Source: Mycoplasmopsis synoviae ATCC 25204 (GTDB taxonomy: Bacteria; Bacillota_I; Bacilli_A; Mycoplasmatales; Metamycoplasmataceae). Taken from it: 64,000 nucleotides of DNA. Below, one piece after another: positions 9,901 through 19,388 of the stretch. The stretch is taken from positions 62,001 to 126,000 of the forward strand of contig NZ_CP011096.1 in NCBI RefSeq assembly GCF_000969765.1, given 5' to 3'. How positions within the stretch are numbered: position 1 is the stretch's first letter; the number at the start of each line of letters is the position of its first letter. The notes under the pieces were generated by a model. It saw only the letters and a list, made by a program, of their open reading frames with translations. It did not search any database and was not told the DNA's origin. A program made the position numbers and the translations under genes.

Positions 9901-11997
9901 TTATGAAGAAAAGTCCAATGAAGCTTCGTTTTTATTTGGATCGTATCCATTTGGTTTTACTTGTACGCTAAATCCATATAAACCAGGAACGCCGCTTTTT
10001 GACAATCTTTGAGCCATTTCTTGGTTATCCACGTAAATGGTTTTCTTAAAGGTTCTTCCACCTCCATATAATAGTCCTTGAAGTTGAGGAACTCAATTAG
10101 ATTTTAAATCGCTAGTATTTCCTGGGATATATATTTGATATGAATTAAATGTAGATCCTTGGTTGCTGAAATTAATTTCACTAGGCTTAGTGTCTTTAAA
10201 GAGCATATGTCTAAAGCCTGAGTCACCTAAATCGCTAGCGCTTAGCACGTAATTAAAGGTGTCGTTAAATAAAGTAAGTTTTTTAAACACTAAATCATTT
10301 GCTGGTCCAAATGTAAAGCCTTTAAGACTTTTAACCGCTACTATATTTGAAAAGTCAAGTTCAGATGGTCATGATCCTGATCCTCAATATCCCTGGAAAG
10401 CTCTTAAATCTGATTTATCAATTAAAGCGATTTTAAGACCTTCTTGTATTTGTGGAATAGTATCTTCTTTGTGGAAACGAAGTTTTCTAAAAATTATTGA
10501 ACCGGCTATTTCTGCGCCTCTAGGATAATCTCCACTTTGTGAGTTTTGATAATCATATTCGATGTTTTCAACATTTTTTAGAACATAAGGATCAATTCCT
10601 CAGTTTTCATCAAGTTGGTTTTTAGTAGTTCATAGACCAAGAGATTCAATTTTTTTATCTTTAAGTCCTGATAACGCGTCAGTATTAGTATCATCAAAGA
10701 ATAAGTTTAATAGCTTAATAGTATCTGGCATTGCTCTAAAGACTGCTGCAAAGTTTTGTGATTTATCAACACCTAAATGTTTAACGTTAAATACTTCAAC
10801 TTTATAGTTGTGCTGATTCATTAAGTTTAAATTTCTAATAACGGCAGCATATGCATTAGGATTTGATGCATCTAGAGTTAGCGCATAACGAACGGTTGAT
10901 TTATCAGTAACTGTTGCGTTATCTTGTTCTGGAGTATATTTAGAAATTTTAATTCCAGAAGTATCACTAATTCCAATAGCTTGCGCGGCTGTAGAAGTGA
11001 TATCTTCTTGTTTTCAACCAAAGTAATCGTTATCTGCAATCATTTGAGGTGAGTATCTACGTCACTTAGAATCACTTGATAAAAATCTTTTCTTGTTTAA
11101 ATTAATTTGATGTTGGACAACAACATTTTCTGCATCTGAAGGAGGTCTTCCACCAATTGTAATATCGTTACCGTATTCTCATTTTATATAAGGAATGTTA
11201 TTTATACTGAAATAGAAATCGAAGTCAACATTATTTATAGCGTGTAAGAACATCTCACGGTTTGTTTTAGCGGTTGATTGATCTCTACTAAGCATGCCAT
11301 ACATATCTGTAATTTGATTTCCTTCTTCAAAGTTTTTTAGAAACATTTTAAAGAATCATTCTTTTTTGTCGGCTGGAACTCCTAGTGATTTTGCAAGTTC
11401 TTCTTTTTGGTCATCTGTAAATTCAACGGTACCATCTGCATTTGGTTTTAATTTAGAGAAAACATCGTTAAATGCTTTTTGAGCTTTTCCAATAGCTTCA
11501 CGAGCTTGCTGTTGAAGAGCGACGCTTAGCCTTTGACCGGTTGGTTTATTTCAATCACTTTTTTCGCTAACTGTGCTGGTTATTGTTTGAATATCAATAA
11601 TGCTTCCATCGTAGCTTGAATTGCTTTGAGGAGGAGTTTGCACAGGAGGAGCAACTACTACTATTGGCTCTTCTTTAGGTGGTTCGGGTTTTAAAATTAC
11701 TGGTGGTTTTTCTTCAACAATTGGTGGATTTACAACAATAGTAGGTTTGATTGGATCATCTTTTTTTGGTTGTGGAACCTCTAAATTATTATCAGTATTT
11801 GAATTAAATCTTGACTCTGCTCTGCCACGGTCAATTAATTCAAGGCTTCTGCTACGATTAAAGGCAAAAGCGTTTTGATTAGATAGGTAACTTGAATTAA
11901 TTTTTACCACCGTTGCTGATATAGCAGCAGTGGATACTAATGCCGCTGAAGCAATCCCGAATAGAAGGATAATTTTATTTTTTTTAACTTTGATCAT
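9901..11997 (-). CDS. Immunoglobulin-blocking (MIB/Protein M-like) surface protein, copy B
   Basis: 698 residues with the same plan as copy A: MIKVKKNKIILLFGIASAAL anchor, an FNRSRSLELI motif, a proline-rich linker rich in PP and EEP, then the shared core TVSEKSDWNKPTGQ onward and C-terminal strand-like repeats. The two proteins match throughout the C-terminal domain, but 562 bases (11013..11574 here) are almost identical to copy A, far above the rest. No MIP-type serine protease gene, usually the partner of MIB, lies beside either copy. Transcribed away from rpsT; its own promoter is not obvious. Confidence 0.82.
11013..11574. repeat. 562-bp near-identical block, copy in gene B
   Basis: Partner of the block at 8866..9427 in the tandem paralogue. 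The high local identity against a diverged background suggests recent gene conversion between the two genes. Confidence 0.9.
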
Positions 11998-12057
11998 TCC
12001 TATCCTTTTACTTACATCTTTTACTTACATATAAATTTTACAACTTTGTAAGCTAAA

Positions 12058-12085
12058 ATAAAAAAAATGCAACATTACATTTTAA
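12058..12085 (-). terminator. Possible rpsT terminator
   Basis: Imperfect stem AATGTA/TGCATT (one G-U pair) followed on the minus strand by a T run, 3 bases after the rpsT stop. Confidence 0.5.
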
Positions 12086-12087
12086 TA

Positions 12088-12354
12088 TTATTGAGCTTTT
12101 GTTTTGTTGTAAAACAAATCTAATCTTGAACTTTTTCTTGCACCTTTATTTAAATGCATTACACCTTTAGATACGGCTTTACCGATTTCATGGTGAGCTT
12201 TATTTACTAATTCTTGAGCTTTAGGCGAATTTTCTAAAATAGCTTCACGAGCTTTTCTAATTGCTTTTTTAACTCTAGACTTAATAGCTGCATTTTTTAC
12301 ACGTGCAGTTTCAATTCTGGAAATATTTTTAATCTTAGATTTAATATTAGCCAT
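12088..12354 (-). CDS. rpsT: 30S ribosomal protein S20
   Basis: 88 residues, start MANIKSKIKNISRIETARVK, a very basic helical bundle protein that binds 16S rRNA; the family pattern KSRVKKAIRKAREAI follows. The ATG at 12354 is preceded by a strong AAAGGAGGT ribosome binding site; longer in-frame extension upstream is only an open frame and has no ribosome binding site. It lies downstream of the RNase P RNA gene in the same direction. Confidence 0.96.
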   Translation of the reverse strand: MANIKSKIKNISRIETARVKNAAIKSRVKKAIRKAREAILENSPKAQELVNKAHHEIGKAVSKGVMHLNKGARKSSRLDLFYNKTKAQ

Positions 12355-12431
12355 GATACCTCCTTTTTCATTAATGAAAAAATCTTTTAAATTATAGCAC
12401 AACAAATAAAAAATAAATCCCATAAAGAGAT

Positions 12432-12717
12432 TTATTGCATCTATAAGCCGTGTTCTGTAATTGAAATTCAATTGTCAGTAATTTATCTAACTATTAAAAA
12501 ATAGTTTTCGAGTTTAATTCAGTTATTAAACTCGAATTCCCCTACCAAAATTTGGGTTTCTAGCTCTTGGAGTTTACCCGTTTCACATTTATCGTCTCTG
12601 TGGCACTAGTCGTCAAAAAGCCTAAATTTATTAGATTTAGCAAGATCACTACTACCATCGCAGGTAGTGCTAGCACGGACTTTCCTCTGCATCTGCAGCT
12701 ACTGACCGATGCAGCAA
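12432..12717 (-). ncRNA. rnpB: RNase P RNA, low-G+C type
   Basis: About 286 nt. The 5' end (TTGCTGCATC) pairs with the 3' end (GATGCAATAA) as helix P1. The hallmark GAGGAAAGTCCGTGCTAGCAC lies near the 5' end, and ACAGAACACGGCTTATAG near the 3' end. The many short hairpins between fit a type B RNase P RNA, the catalytic RNA that trims tRNA 5' leaders. The 3' border is estimated from P1. Confidence 0.95.
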
Positions 12718-12781
12718 AATTATACTAAAAGCCTAAAAGTTTTATTTTTGATCAAAATTTAAAAAATTTAATTTATAAATT

Positions 12782-13276
12782 GTGATTAAAAAGTATTGAA
12801 AACTTCTTAGTTTGGTTTTTGGCCTTGCGATTATTTTGCTAGGAATAATTTTGATGTTCAATAGCGATCAAAGCAGCCTTAGTAAAAACTTTAACGATAA
12901 AGTTTATTTTTATAATGTAACTGGCGCAGTTAGAAACGGTAAAAATATCAAAAGCTTAAAACCGCTTACTTATCGGGAATTATTTTTCCACGCGCAGGCT
13001 AATTCTTATGCTGACTTTTCAAGTTTTAATTTAGATGAAATAGCGCCTGAAAAATCTGAAGTTTATATACCTTTTAAAAACTACAAGCTCAATTGAAAAA
13101 ATCTAAAATCAGAAAACCAATTAATAGCTTTTAAAATATCTAGCAAGCAAGCTAAAGCTATTGTTAAATTTAGAGAAAAAAATCCAGTAAATGTAACTTG
13201 AGAAAAACTTTTAAATATTTCTTCAGTTGGAATAAAAACGATTGAAAAATTAAAAACGTTTTTAATTCTGAATTAA
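12782..13276 (+). CDS. ComEA-like helix-hairpin-helix protein
   Basis: 164 residues from a GTG start (MIKKYWKLLSL). One N-terminal transmembrane segment (about residues 8-27, VFGLAIILLGIILMF) is followed by an extracellular part and a C-terminal helix-hairpin-helix (NVTWEKLLNISSVGIKTIEK). That layout is the one of ComEA, the membrane-anchored receptor that binds double-stranded DNA for uptake; the comEC homologue follows 5 bases later, which supports the call. In mycoplasmas DNA uptake through these genes has mostly not been shown, and nucleotide scavenging is an alternative role. Confidence 0.78.
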
Positions 13277-13281
13277 TTTAT

Positions 13282-14547
13282 TTGATTTTATTTTTTACAA
13301 TTGGCTTTTTATTATTGTTCTTTGAAAATAAAAATTTATATTTTTTAGTTTCTGGCTTAATTTTATTTTTGATAAGTTTATTTTTCTTAAAGAAAAAATA
13401 TTGAAAAATAATTGCTATTACTTTTGTGATTTTGATCTGCATTTTAGTTAAAAATTTAGTGCAAAATTTTTACTTATATGAAAACAAAGAAATTGCTAAT
13501 TTAAACTTAAAAGTTATTTCTAAAAACAATAATTATTTAATTGCAAAAGATTTGTTTTTTAATAAATACCTTTTAAAAACTAAAGAAAATTTAAATTTAT
13601 ATCAAAGTTTTCAGGTTAGTGGTGTTCTTGAAAAAATAGAAAGCAATTATTCACAATATTATTTATCTGAAAATGTTAAATTTCAAATTTTAAATTTAAA
13701 AATTAATGAATGAAAAAGTTATGATCTGCGGTATTTTTTCTTTAACTATTTAAGCCAGAAACATGTTTATAAAAATTATGTCATACCTATTATTTTCGGT
13801 TATTCTGCTGAAGATAAAAATGATTTATTTAAAAACTTAAATGACATTGGCGTTATTCATTTAGTTGTGATTAGTGGTTTTCATTTTTCTTTAATTTATT
13901 TATCAATTGCAAAAATTACAAAGAAAATTGATAATTCAAAAATAATTGCCTTTAGTTTAATTTTTATTTATTTTTTATTTGTTAAAAAATCACCTTCAGT
14001 TTATAGAAGTATACTAATGATATTTTTTGGTTTTGTTTTTGAAAAGTTTCAAAAATTTAAAAAATGAAATAACAATTATTTAAAAATTTATTCAGCTTTT
14101 TTATTTGTCATTTTAATTAATAAATATTATGTTTTAAAACTTGGTTTTTGATTTTCATTTGTAGTTGTAATTTTTATTTATTTAATAAATGATTTTTTAA
14201 AAAGTTTTATTTTAAGTGATATTTGAAAGAAAGTTATAACGTTTTTTCTAATTTGAATAATTAGTCAAATTTTAATTATTATTTTTAATAAAAACAATTC
14301 GCTTTTATCAATGCTTTCATTAATTATTATGGCGCCAGTAATTGAAGTTTTAATAATTTCTAGTTTAATCCTGATGCCATTCAAATTCCTATTAAACTAT
14401 TTGTATTTAGGATTTGAAGAAATTGTTAATTTAATTTCAAAAGTTAGCGTTTTAGCAAAAATAGAATTTATATATCAAAGTGAAATATTATGAACATTGC
14501 TTTTATTTTTAATATTTATTTTTGGTAAAAAAGTTAAATATTGTTAA
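13282..14547 (+). CDS. comEC: ComEC/Rec2 family DNA-channel protein, core only
   Basis: About 421 residues, with many hydrophobic segments. The family signature HLVVISGFHFSLIYL (counterpart of HLLAISGLHV) lies near residue 195, and a second conserved patch KKSPSVYRSILM near residue 237. Bacillus ComEC is about 780 residues; this one lacks the C-terminal metallo-beta-lactamase half, as usual in mycoplasmas. No ATG precedes the protein body; the TTG at 13282, just after the ComEA-like stop, is the most likely start. It ends 11 bases before holA. Expected to form the membrane channel for single-stranded DNA. Confidence 0.82.
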
Positions 14548-14558
14548 AATTTTTAAAA

Positions 14559-15491
14559 ATGAATCAAATTTTAATTTACGGCAGCGAAAATTATTTAATT
14601 AATAAAAAAATTGAAGAAATTAAAAAGCAATTCGCCGATTATAAAGTTACAAATATTTATTACAAAAAAGATTTTGCCTTTTTTTATGAAGTTTACTCAC
14701 AAAACGATTTATTTCAAGAAAAAGAATTAATCTTCGTAAATGATTTTGATTTTAAAGATAAAAAACAAGTTGAAAAATTAATAAATACGCTTAGCGATGA
14801 TAATGAAAAAATAGTTTTATTTGTTAATTATCAAGACTTTATTCCTAAAAATAATTTATTAGAAAAACTGCAATCAAAAAACAAAGTTTTTGAATTTAAA
14901 AAACTTACAAAAAAAGAAAAAGTTTATTACATTATTGATTATTTAAAATCAAAAAATGCTCAAGTTAAAAGTTTGGACATATATTATCTAATTGAAAAGT
15001 CAACAGAAAATTTAGAAATACTAATCAAAGAACTTGACAAAGTTTTAATTAAAGAAAATAAAATCACTAAAGAAGTAATTGATGAAAATATTTTTAATTA
15101 TTCCGAAAGTGTTGAATTTGCGTTTGTAAATGCCTTAACTGAGAGAAACTTTTACAATTTGTATTCTAAATATCTAAAAGAAGTAGCTCAAAATAAATCA
15201 GTAATTACTATTTTGGCTCAAATTGCTAATTTTTTACATTTATCATGCTCGGTTTATTATCTATTTCAGCAAGGCAAAAATAACTTTGAAATAGCTAAAG
15301 ATTTAAAAATCCATGAATTTAGAGTTCAAAAAATAATTGAATTTCTAAATATTTATAACCTATATAATATAAATAAATTAAAAGATATAGTAAGTGAACT
15401 TTTAGAAATTGATAATAAATACAAAAGTACAGGCGATTTAGTTAATGATATATTTGAAGTATTTCTCATCAAAAAATTTGGACAAGCTTAA
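14559..15491 (+). CDS. holA: DNA polymerase III delta subunit
   Basis: 310 residues. HolA is the clamp-loader subunit that opens the sliding clamp. The N-terminal stretch MNQILIYGSENYLINKKIEE and the middle YYLIEKSTENLEILIKELDK, then the helical C-terminal domain with NLYSKYLKEVAQNKSVITIL, fit the family; length is close to the usual 340. The ATG at 14559 is chosen over a TTG six codons upstream. comEC-holA adjacency is common in Firmicutes and relatives, which supports both calls. Confidence 0.9.
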   Translation: MNQILIYGSENYLINKKIEEIKKQFADYKVTNIYYKKDFAFFYEVYSQNDLFQEKELIFVNDFDFKDKKQVEKLINTLSDDNEKIVLFVNYQDFIPKNNLLEKLQSKNKVFEFKKLTKKEKVYYIIDYLKSKNAQVKSLDIYYLIEKSTENLEILIKELDKVLIKENKITKEVIDENIFNYSESVEFAFVNALTERNFYNLYSKYLKEVAQNKSVITILAQIANFLHLSCSVYYLFQQGKNNFEIAKDLKIHEFRVQKIIEFLNIYNLYNINKLKDIVSELLEIDNKYKSTGDLVNDIFEVFLIKKFGQA

Positions 15492-16758
15492 AGATAAAAA
15501 TAAGTTTGTATTTTTAGATTTTTCAAATATAGAAATTAATTTAACTAAAACAAATTTAGAAAATAAAGAAGTTAACTTTTTTGGGAATCAATTAAGAAGT
15601 TACTTAAAAAATTTACTTGACAAGATTTTAGTTCAAAGCTATTTGAATTTAAAAATTGTAATTCCTGATTTATATGACTTTTTATGAAACCATTCAATTG
15701 AAGAAAAAGCAAATATAAATTTAGCTTTAATTATTATTAAATATAAAACTTTTGATTGATTTTTCAATGTTTGCAAAAAAAATAACATTGATGTTTACTT
15801 TACAATCGATTACAAGAAAAAAGAAAAGGTTTTAAAAAACATTCAAAACTTTTTAAAAATCAAAAGCAGTGATTTGTATAAAAAAAGCAAATACATGCTA
15901 ATGGATTTCTTTTTAACAAAAGAAGTTGAAATTAATTCTCTTTTTATTCACGATGATTTATATAACTTGTTTAGAGAAATAATTCTTTTTTACAATCATT
16001 GAAATCCAAAAGGTTTCTTTATAGAAAATTCAACTGCACTTTTTGACGATAATAAATTCAAAAAAATAGTTAATTACCAAAGCTATGAAAAAATTGACAT
16101 TATCAATAAGCTTTTAAAAAACATTAAAAAAGAATTTAAATGTGAAATTTATGGAATTGAATCTTCAATTATAAAAATTAAAAACTTTTATAAAGTATCA
16201 GCTTTTGATCATCATTTTTATCGTGGGCAGCATTTAACTTTTAGAAAACTAATTAAAAACTTTGTTGATTGCAAGAAAAATTCAGTTTCTTTAATTTATG
16301 ATGCTAAAAATATTCTTTCATCTAAGCAAGTTAAAATTTTCAAATATTTAAACCAAATAAATACAATTAGTAAACTTGCAATAATGAATTTTGATTATTT
16401 TTCATTTGTTTATTTATATCCAAAAAATGAAAATGAATTCATTCAAACATTTTCACATAAACTTCTTTACAATCACACAAATAACTTACTTTTTAGTTAT
16501 TCAAACAATGGTTTTTTTAGAAGCAAATTAAAAAACAAAAACGCTTTAAAAATTAAAGCGCTTTATGTTAATATTTTAGGAGTAAAATATTTTAAAATTT
16601 ATCTAAATTTTGAAAACGAAAAATACTTATTATTTTGCAATTTATCCGAAAAAATAATAAAAATCAACACTTCAAAATTTAAAAATTTATTTATAGATGA
16701 TAGTCAAAAAGACAACCTTTTATTAGCATTTGAGTCCGATTTTTTCGAAACAAATTAA
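15445..16758 (+). CDS. Hypothetical protein, 437 aa
   Basis: A long frame with several UGA Trp codons, ending at 16758. From the ATG at 15445 it overlaps holA by 47 bases; a TTG at 15478 (overlap 14 bases) is an alternative start and may be the real one. The protein looks soluble, with alternating strand and helix predicted by eye (KFVFLDFSNIEINL, LKIVIPDLYDFL) and a central FDHHFYRGQHLTF patch. I do not recognise the family. The position at the end of a comEA-comEC-holA run suggests it is cotranscribed with them. Confidence 0.75.
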
Positions 16759-16759
16759 T

Positions 16760-16789
16760 TTGAATATTTTTTAAATTTTTTGTTATAAT
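16760..16789 (+). promoter_or_regulatory. rplM-rpsI promoter
   Basis: TTGAAT at 16760-16765 and TATAAT at 16784-16789 with an 18-base spacer. The leader to rplM is about 65 bases, with a ribosome binding site AAAGGAATC before the ATG. Confidence 0.75.
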
Positions 16790-16860
16790 TTATAAGCTTA
16801 TACGTATTTTATAAATTAACATACAAACCAATCAAAATAATATACAAAAAAGGAATCAAC

Positions 16861-17295
16861 ATGAGACAAACTACCATAGTTAATAAAGAAAACTCAAACA
16901 AAAAATGATTTGTTGTTGATGCCGAAAATCAAGTTTTAGGACGTTTAGCTTCATTGGTTGCTTCAGTATTAAGAGGAAAAACCAAGCCAACATTTACACC
17001 TAATGCAGATATGGGCGACAATGTAATCATTATTAACGCAGAAAAAGTTAAATTAACCGGAAAAAAAGAAAAAAATAAAGTGTATTATTCACACTCTGGA
17101 TATCCTGGTGGATTAAAAGCTAGAACTGCAGAAAAATTACGTGAAGAAAAGCCTACAGCTTTATTAGAAAAAGCAATTAGCGGAATGATCCCTCATACAA
17201 AATTAGGAAATCAACAAAGAAAAAATCTTTATGTATATGCTGGACCAAAACACAAACACCAAGCACAAAATCCTGAAAGGTTAGAAGTTAAATAA
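16861..17295 (+). CDS. rplM: 50S ribosomal protein L13
   Basis: 144 residues with UGA Trp in [20 protein letters not shown]. Typical features are the [18 protein letters not shown] strand region, [11 protein letters not shown], and [17 protein letters not shown]13 binds 23S rRNA early in large-subunit assembly. Its TAA overlaps the rpsI ATG by one base, the usual rplM-rpsI operon. Confidence 0.98.
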
Positions 17296-17690
17296 TGACA
17301 CAAGCAGTTGAATATAAAGGATTAGGAAGAAGAAAATCTTCAGTTGCAAGAGTTATTATTAGACCTGGTAAAGGTGAATTTCACATTAATAAAAGACCTG
17401 CAAGAGAATATCTAACATCAGATTTATACTTAAAAGACGCTAATCAACCATTTGTTTTAACAGAAACTTTCCAAAAATTTGATACTTTTGTAAATGTTAA
17501 AGGTGGAGGACTAAACGGTCAAGCCGGAGCAATTAGACTAGGTATTGCTAGAGCATTATTACATGCTAGTCCTGACTACAGAACAAAACTAAAAGCTGAA
17601 GGTATGTTAACAAGAGATGCTCGTATAAAAGAACGTAAAAAACCTGGACTTCGTGCTGCACGTCGTGCAAGACAATTCTCAAAACGTTAA
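17295..17690 (+). CDS. rpsI: 30S ribosomal protein S9
   Basis: 131 residues. [20 protein letters not shown] at the N-terminus and the basic C-terminal tail ending RARQFSKR, which reaches the ribosomal P site, are diagnostic. Translationally coupled to rplM by a TAATG overlap. A palindrome and tRNA-Ile follow. Confidence 0.98.
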   Translation: MTQAVEYKGLGRRKSSVARVIIRPGKGEFHINKRPAREYLTSDLYLKDANQPFVLTETFQKFDTFVNVKGGGLNGQAGAIRLGIARALLHASPDYRTKLKAEGMLTRDARIKERKKPGLRAARRARQFSKR

Positions 17691-17697
17691 TTTATTT

Positions 17698-17715
17698 TGC
17701 ATGCAATTGCATGCA
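17698..17715. terminator. Palindrome after rpsI, possible weak terminator
   Basis: An 18-bp perfect palindrome (TGCATGCAA/TTGCATGCA) 7 bases after the rpsI stop. The T content after it is modest, so it may be an RNA-processing or attenuation hairpin ahead of tRNA-Ile rather than a full stop. Confidence 0.5.
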
Positions 17716-17722
17716 TTTATAT

Positions 17723-17799
17723 GCGAGCGTAGCTCAGCTGGTTAGAGCACACGACTGATAATCGTGAGGTCGATGGTTCAAGTCCATTCGTTCGCACCA
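17723..17799 (+). tRNA. trnI: tRNA-Ile (GAU anticodon)
   Basis: 77 nt with encoded CCA. Acceptor GCGAGCG pairs with CGTTCGC, discriminator A, anticodon loop CTGATAA giving GAU. Confidence 0.97.
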
Positions 17800-17868
17800 T
17801 TTCAAATATGACCAACATAACATTTGTCATGTTTTTTATTATTCTTAATAAAGTATACTTAGTGAAAT

Positions 17869-19215
17869 ATGAATAAAAGTGACATTAATTTATCATTAGA
17901 GCAAAGAATTTCTTATCTTAAAAAGTTAAAAAACCTAATAATAGAACATAGACAAGATATCTATGATGCTTTACATAAAGATTTAAATAAAAATAACTTT
18001 GAAGCTGAAGTTAGTGAAATTTGACCAATCTTAAAAGAGCTAAAGCTTTATATTAAAAACCTTAAAAAGTGAAGTAAAAATAAAGTGGTTAACCATCCAG
18101 GAAAACTTTTTTCTAAAAAGTTTAAGTTATTTGATTTTTTAAAAAACAAAAGAACATATACAGTATTTGAACCTTATGGACAGGTTTTAATAATTACGCC
18201 ATGAAACTATCCGTTTTACTTAACATTTGTTCCAATTATTAATGCACTATCAGCTGGAAATACGCTTTTAGTTAAACCTTCAGAATATTCAAGTCATTCA
18301 TCAGAATTAATTAAAAAAATTTGTGAAAAGTTATTTAATCCAAAACATGTCAAAGTATTTCTAGGTGGTAAAGAAACTGTTGATAAACTTTGAGAAACAC
18401 AAAAAATTGATTTTTTATTTTTTACTGGAAATACAAAAGTTGGACAAATATTATACGAAAAAGCTGCAAGCAAAATGATTCCAGTAATTTTAGAATTAAG
18501 TGGAACCAATCCTTTAATAATTGATGAAAGTGCTAATTTAAAAATAACTGCAAGAAAATTAATCTGAAGCAAATATTTAAATTCAGGTCAAACTTGCATT
18601 GCGCCAAATTACATTGCAATTCATTCAAAAGTTAAAGATGAATTTCTAAAAGTTTTATCAGAGCAAAGACAAAAACTATTTCAAAATTCAGATTTAATTT
18701 CTAAAATAATTACAAAACAACACTTTGAAAATGTATTAAAAAAATTTCCTGATTTAAAACATAATTATGAAAGTCAAAAATTTGATTTTCAAATTTTAGA
18801 AACAAGTTTTAATGATCCTAAATTTGATTATGAATTATTTTGTTCAGCATTAATGCTTGTTGAATATAGTGACTTTAAAGATTTAATAGCTAAAATAAAG
18901 TCTAGAAAAAAGTCGCTTGCTTTATATTTATTTAGCAACAACAAAGCTAACATTAAATACGCTTTAGAAAATGTTAAATTTGGAGGTGGTTGCATTAATG
19001 ATGTTATCCAACAAGTTGAAGAAAAAGATTTCGGTTTTGGCGGAGTTGGACTTTCAGGAATTGGAAAGTATCACGGCTATGATGGATTTGCAGCATTTTC
19101 ACATCAAAAAAATATTGTTCACTATAAACCAAACAAAGATGATTCTAAAAGATATTTAACCTTAAAACCAAGTGACAAAATCTTAAAATTAATACAAAAA
19201 ATTTCTAAATTTTAA
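17869..19215 (+). CDS. Aldehyde dehydrogenase family protein
   Basis: 448 residues. NAD(P)-dependent oxidation of an aldehyde to the acid. Recognisable parts: EPYGQVLIITPWNYPFYL near residue 105, NTLLVKPSEYSS, the cofactor-site FFTGNTKVGQILYEKAA, the general base Glu209 in LELSGTNP, and the nucleophile Cys243 in NSGQTCIAPNY. The length and sequence style match the short class-3-like enzymes (fatty/aromatic aldehydes). The physiological substrate is not clear. An insertion sequence sits 40 bases after the stop codon, so this gene is intact but any downstream partner has been separated. Confidence 0.92.
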
Positions 19216-19237
19216 ACTGCATTTGCTAGTTTTTTTA

Positions 19238-19255
19238 AAAAAAGAAAATAAAAAA
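19238..19255. repeat. 18-bp target-site duplication, left
   Basis: The 18 bases at 19238-19255 (six A, G, four A, T, six A) are repeated exactly at 21123-21140, directly outside the inverted repeats of the insertion sequence. Confidence 0.85.
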
Positions 19256-19258
19256 CCT

Positions 19259-19286
19259 GAGTTTCCAAGTTTGGAAGCTCTTTTTT
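19259..19286 (+). terminator. Terminator in the left end of the IS
   Basis: 9-bp stem GAGTTTCCA/TGGAAGCTC with one G-T pair, then TTTTTT. It overlaps the left inverted repeat and would stop transcripts entering from the aldehyde dehydrogenase gene. Confidence 0.75.
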
Positions 19287-19388
19287 ATACCTTTTACCTT
19301 ATTACTTATATACATAGTATATAAGTACATTTTTTAATTATTTTAATTTTTTACAATGATTACAATGATAATAATGTATAATATAAAT

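Noticed and set aside
10259..10528. Plus-strand gene opposite the second MIB-like gene
   Set aside because: It lies wholly inside a convincing minus-strand gene, without a ribosome binding site.
8866..11574. Near-identical blocks as an insertion sequence or CRISPR-like repeat
   Set aside because: They lie in the same frame of paralogous genes, without inverted ends or spacers.
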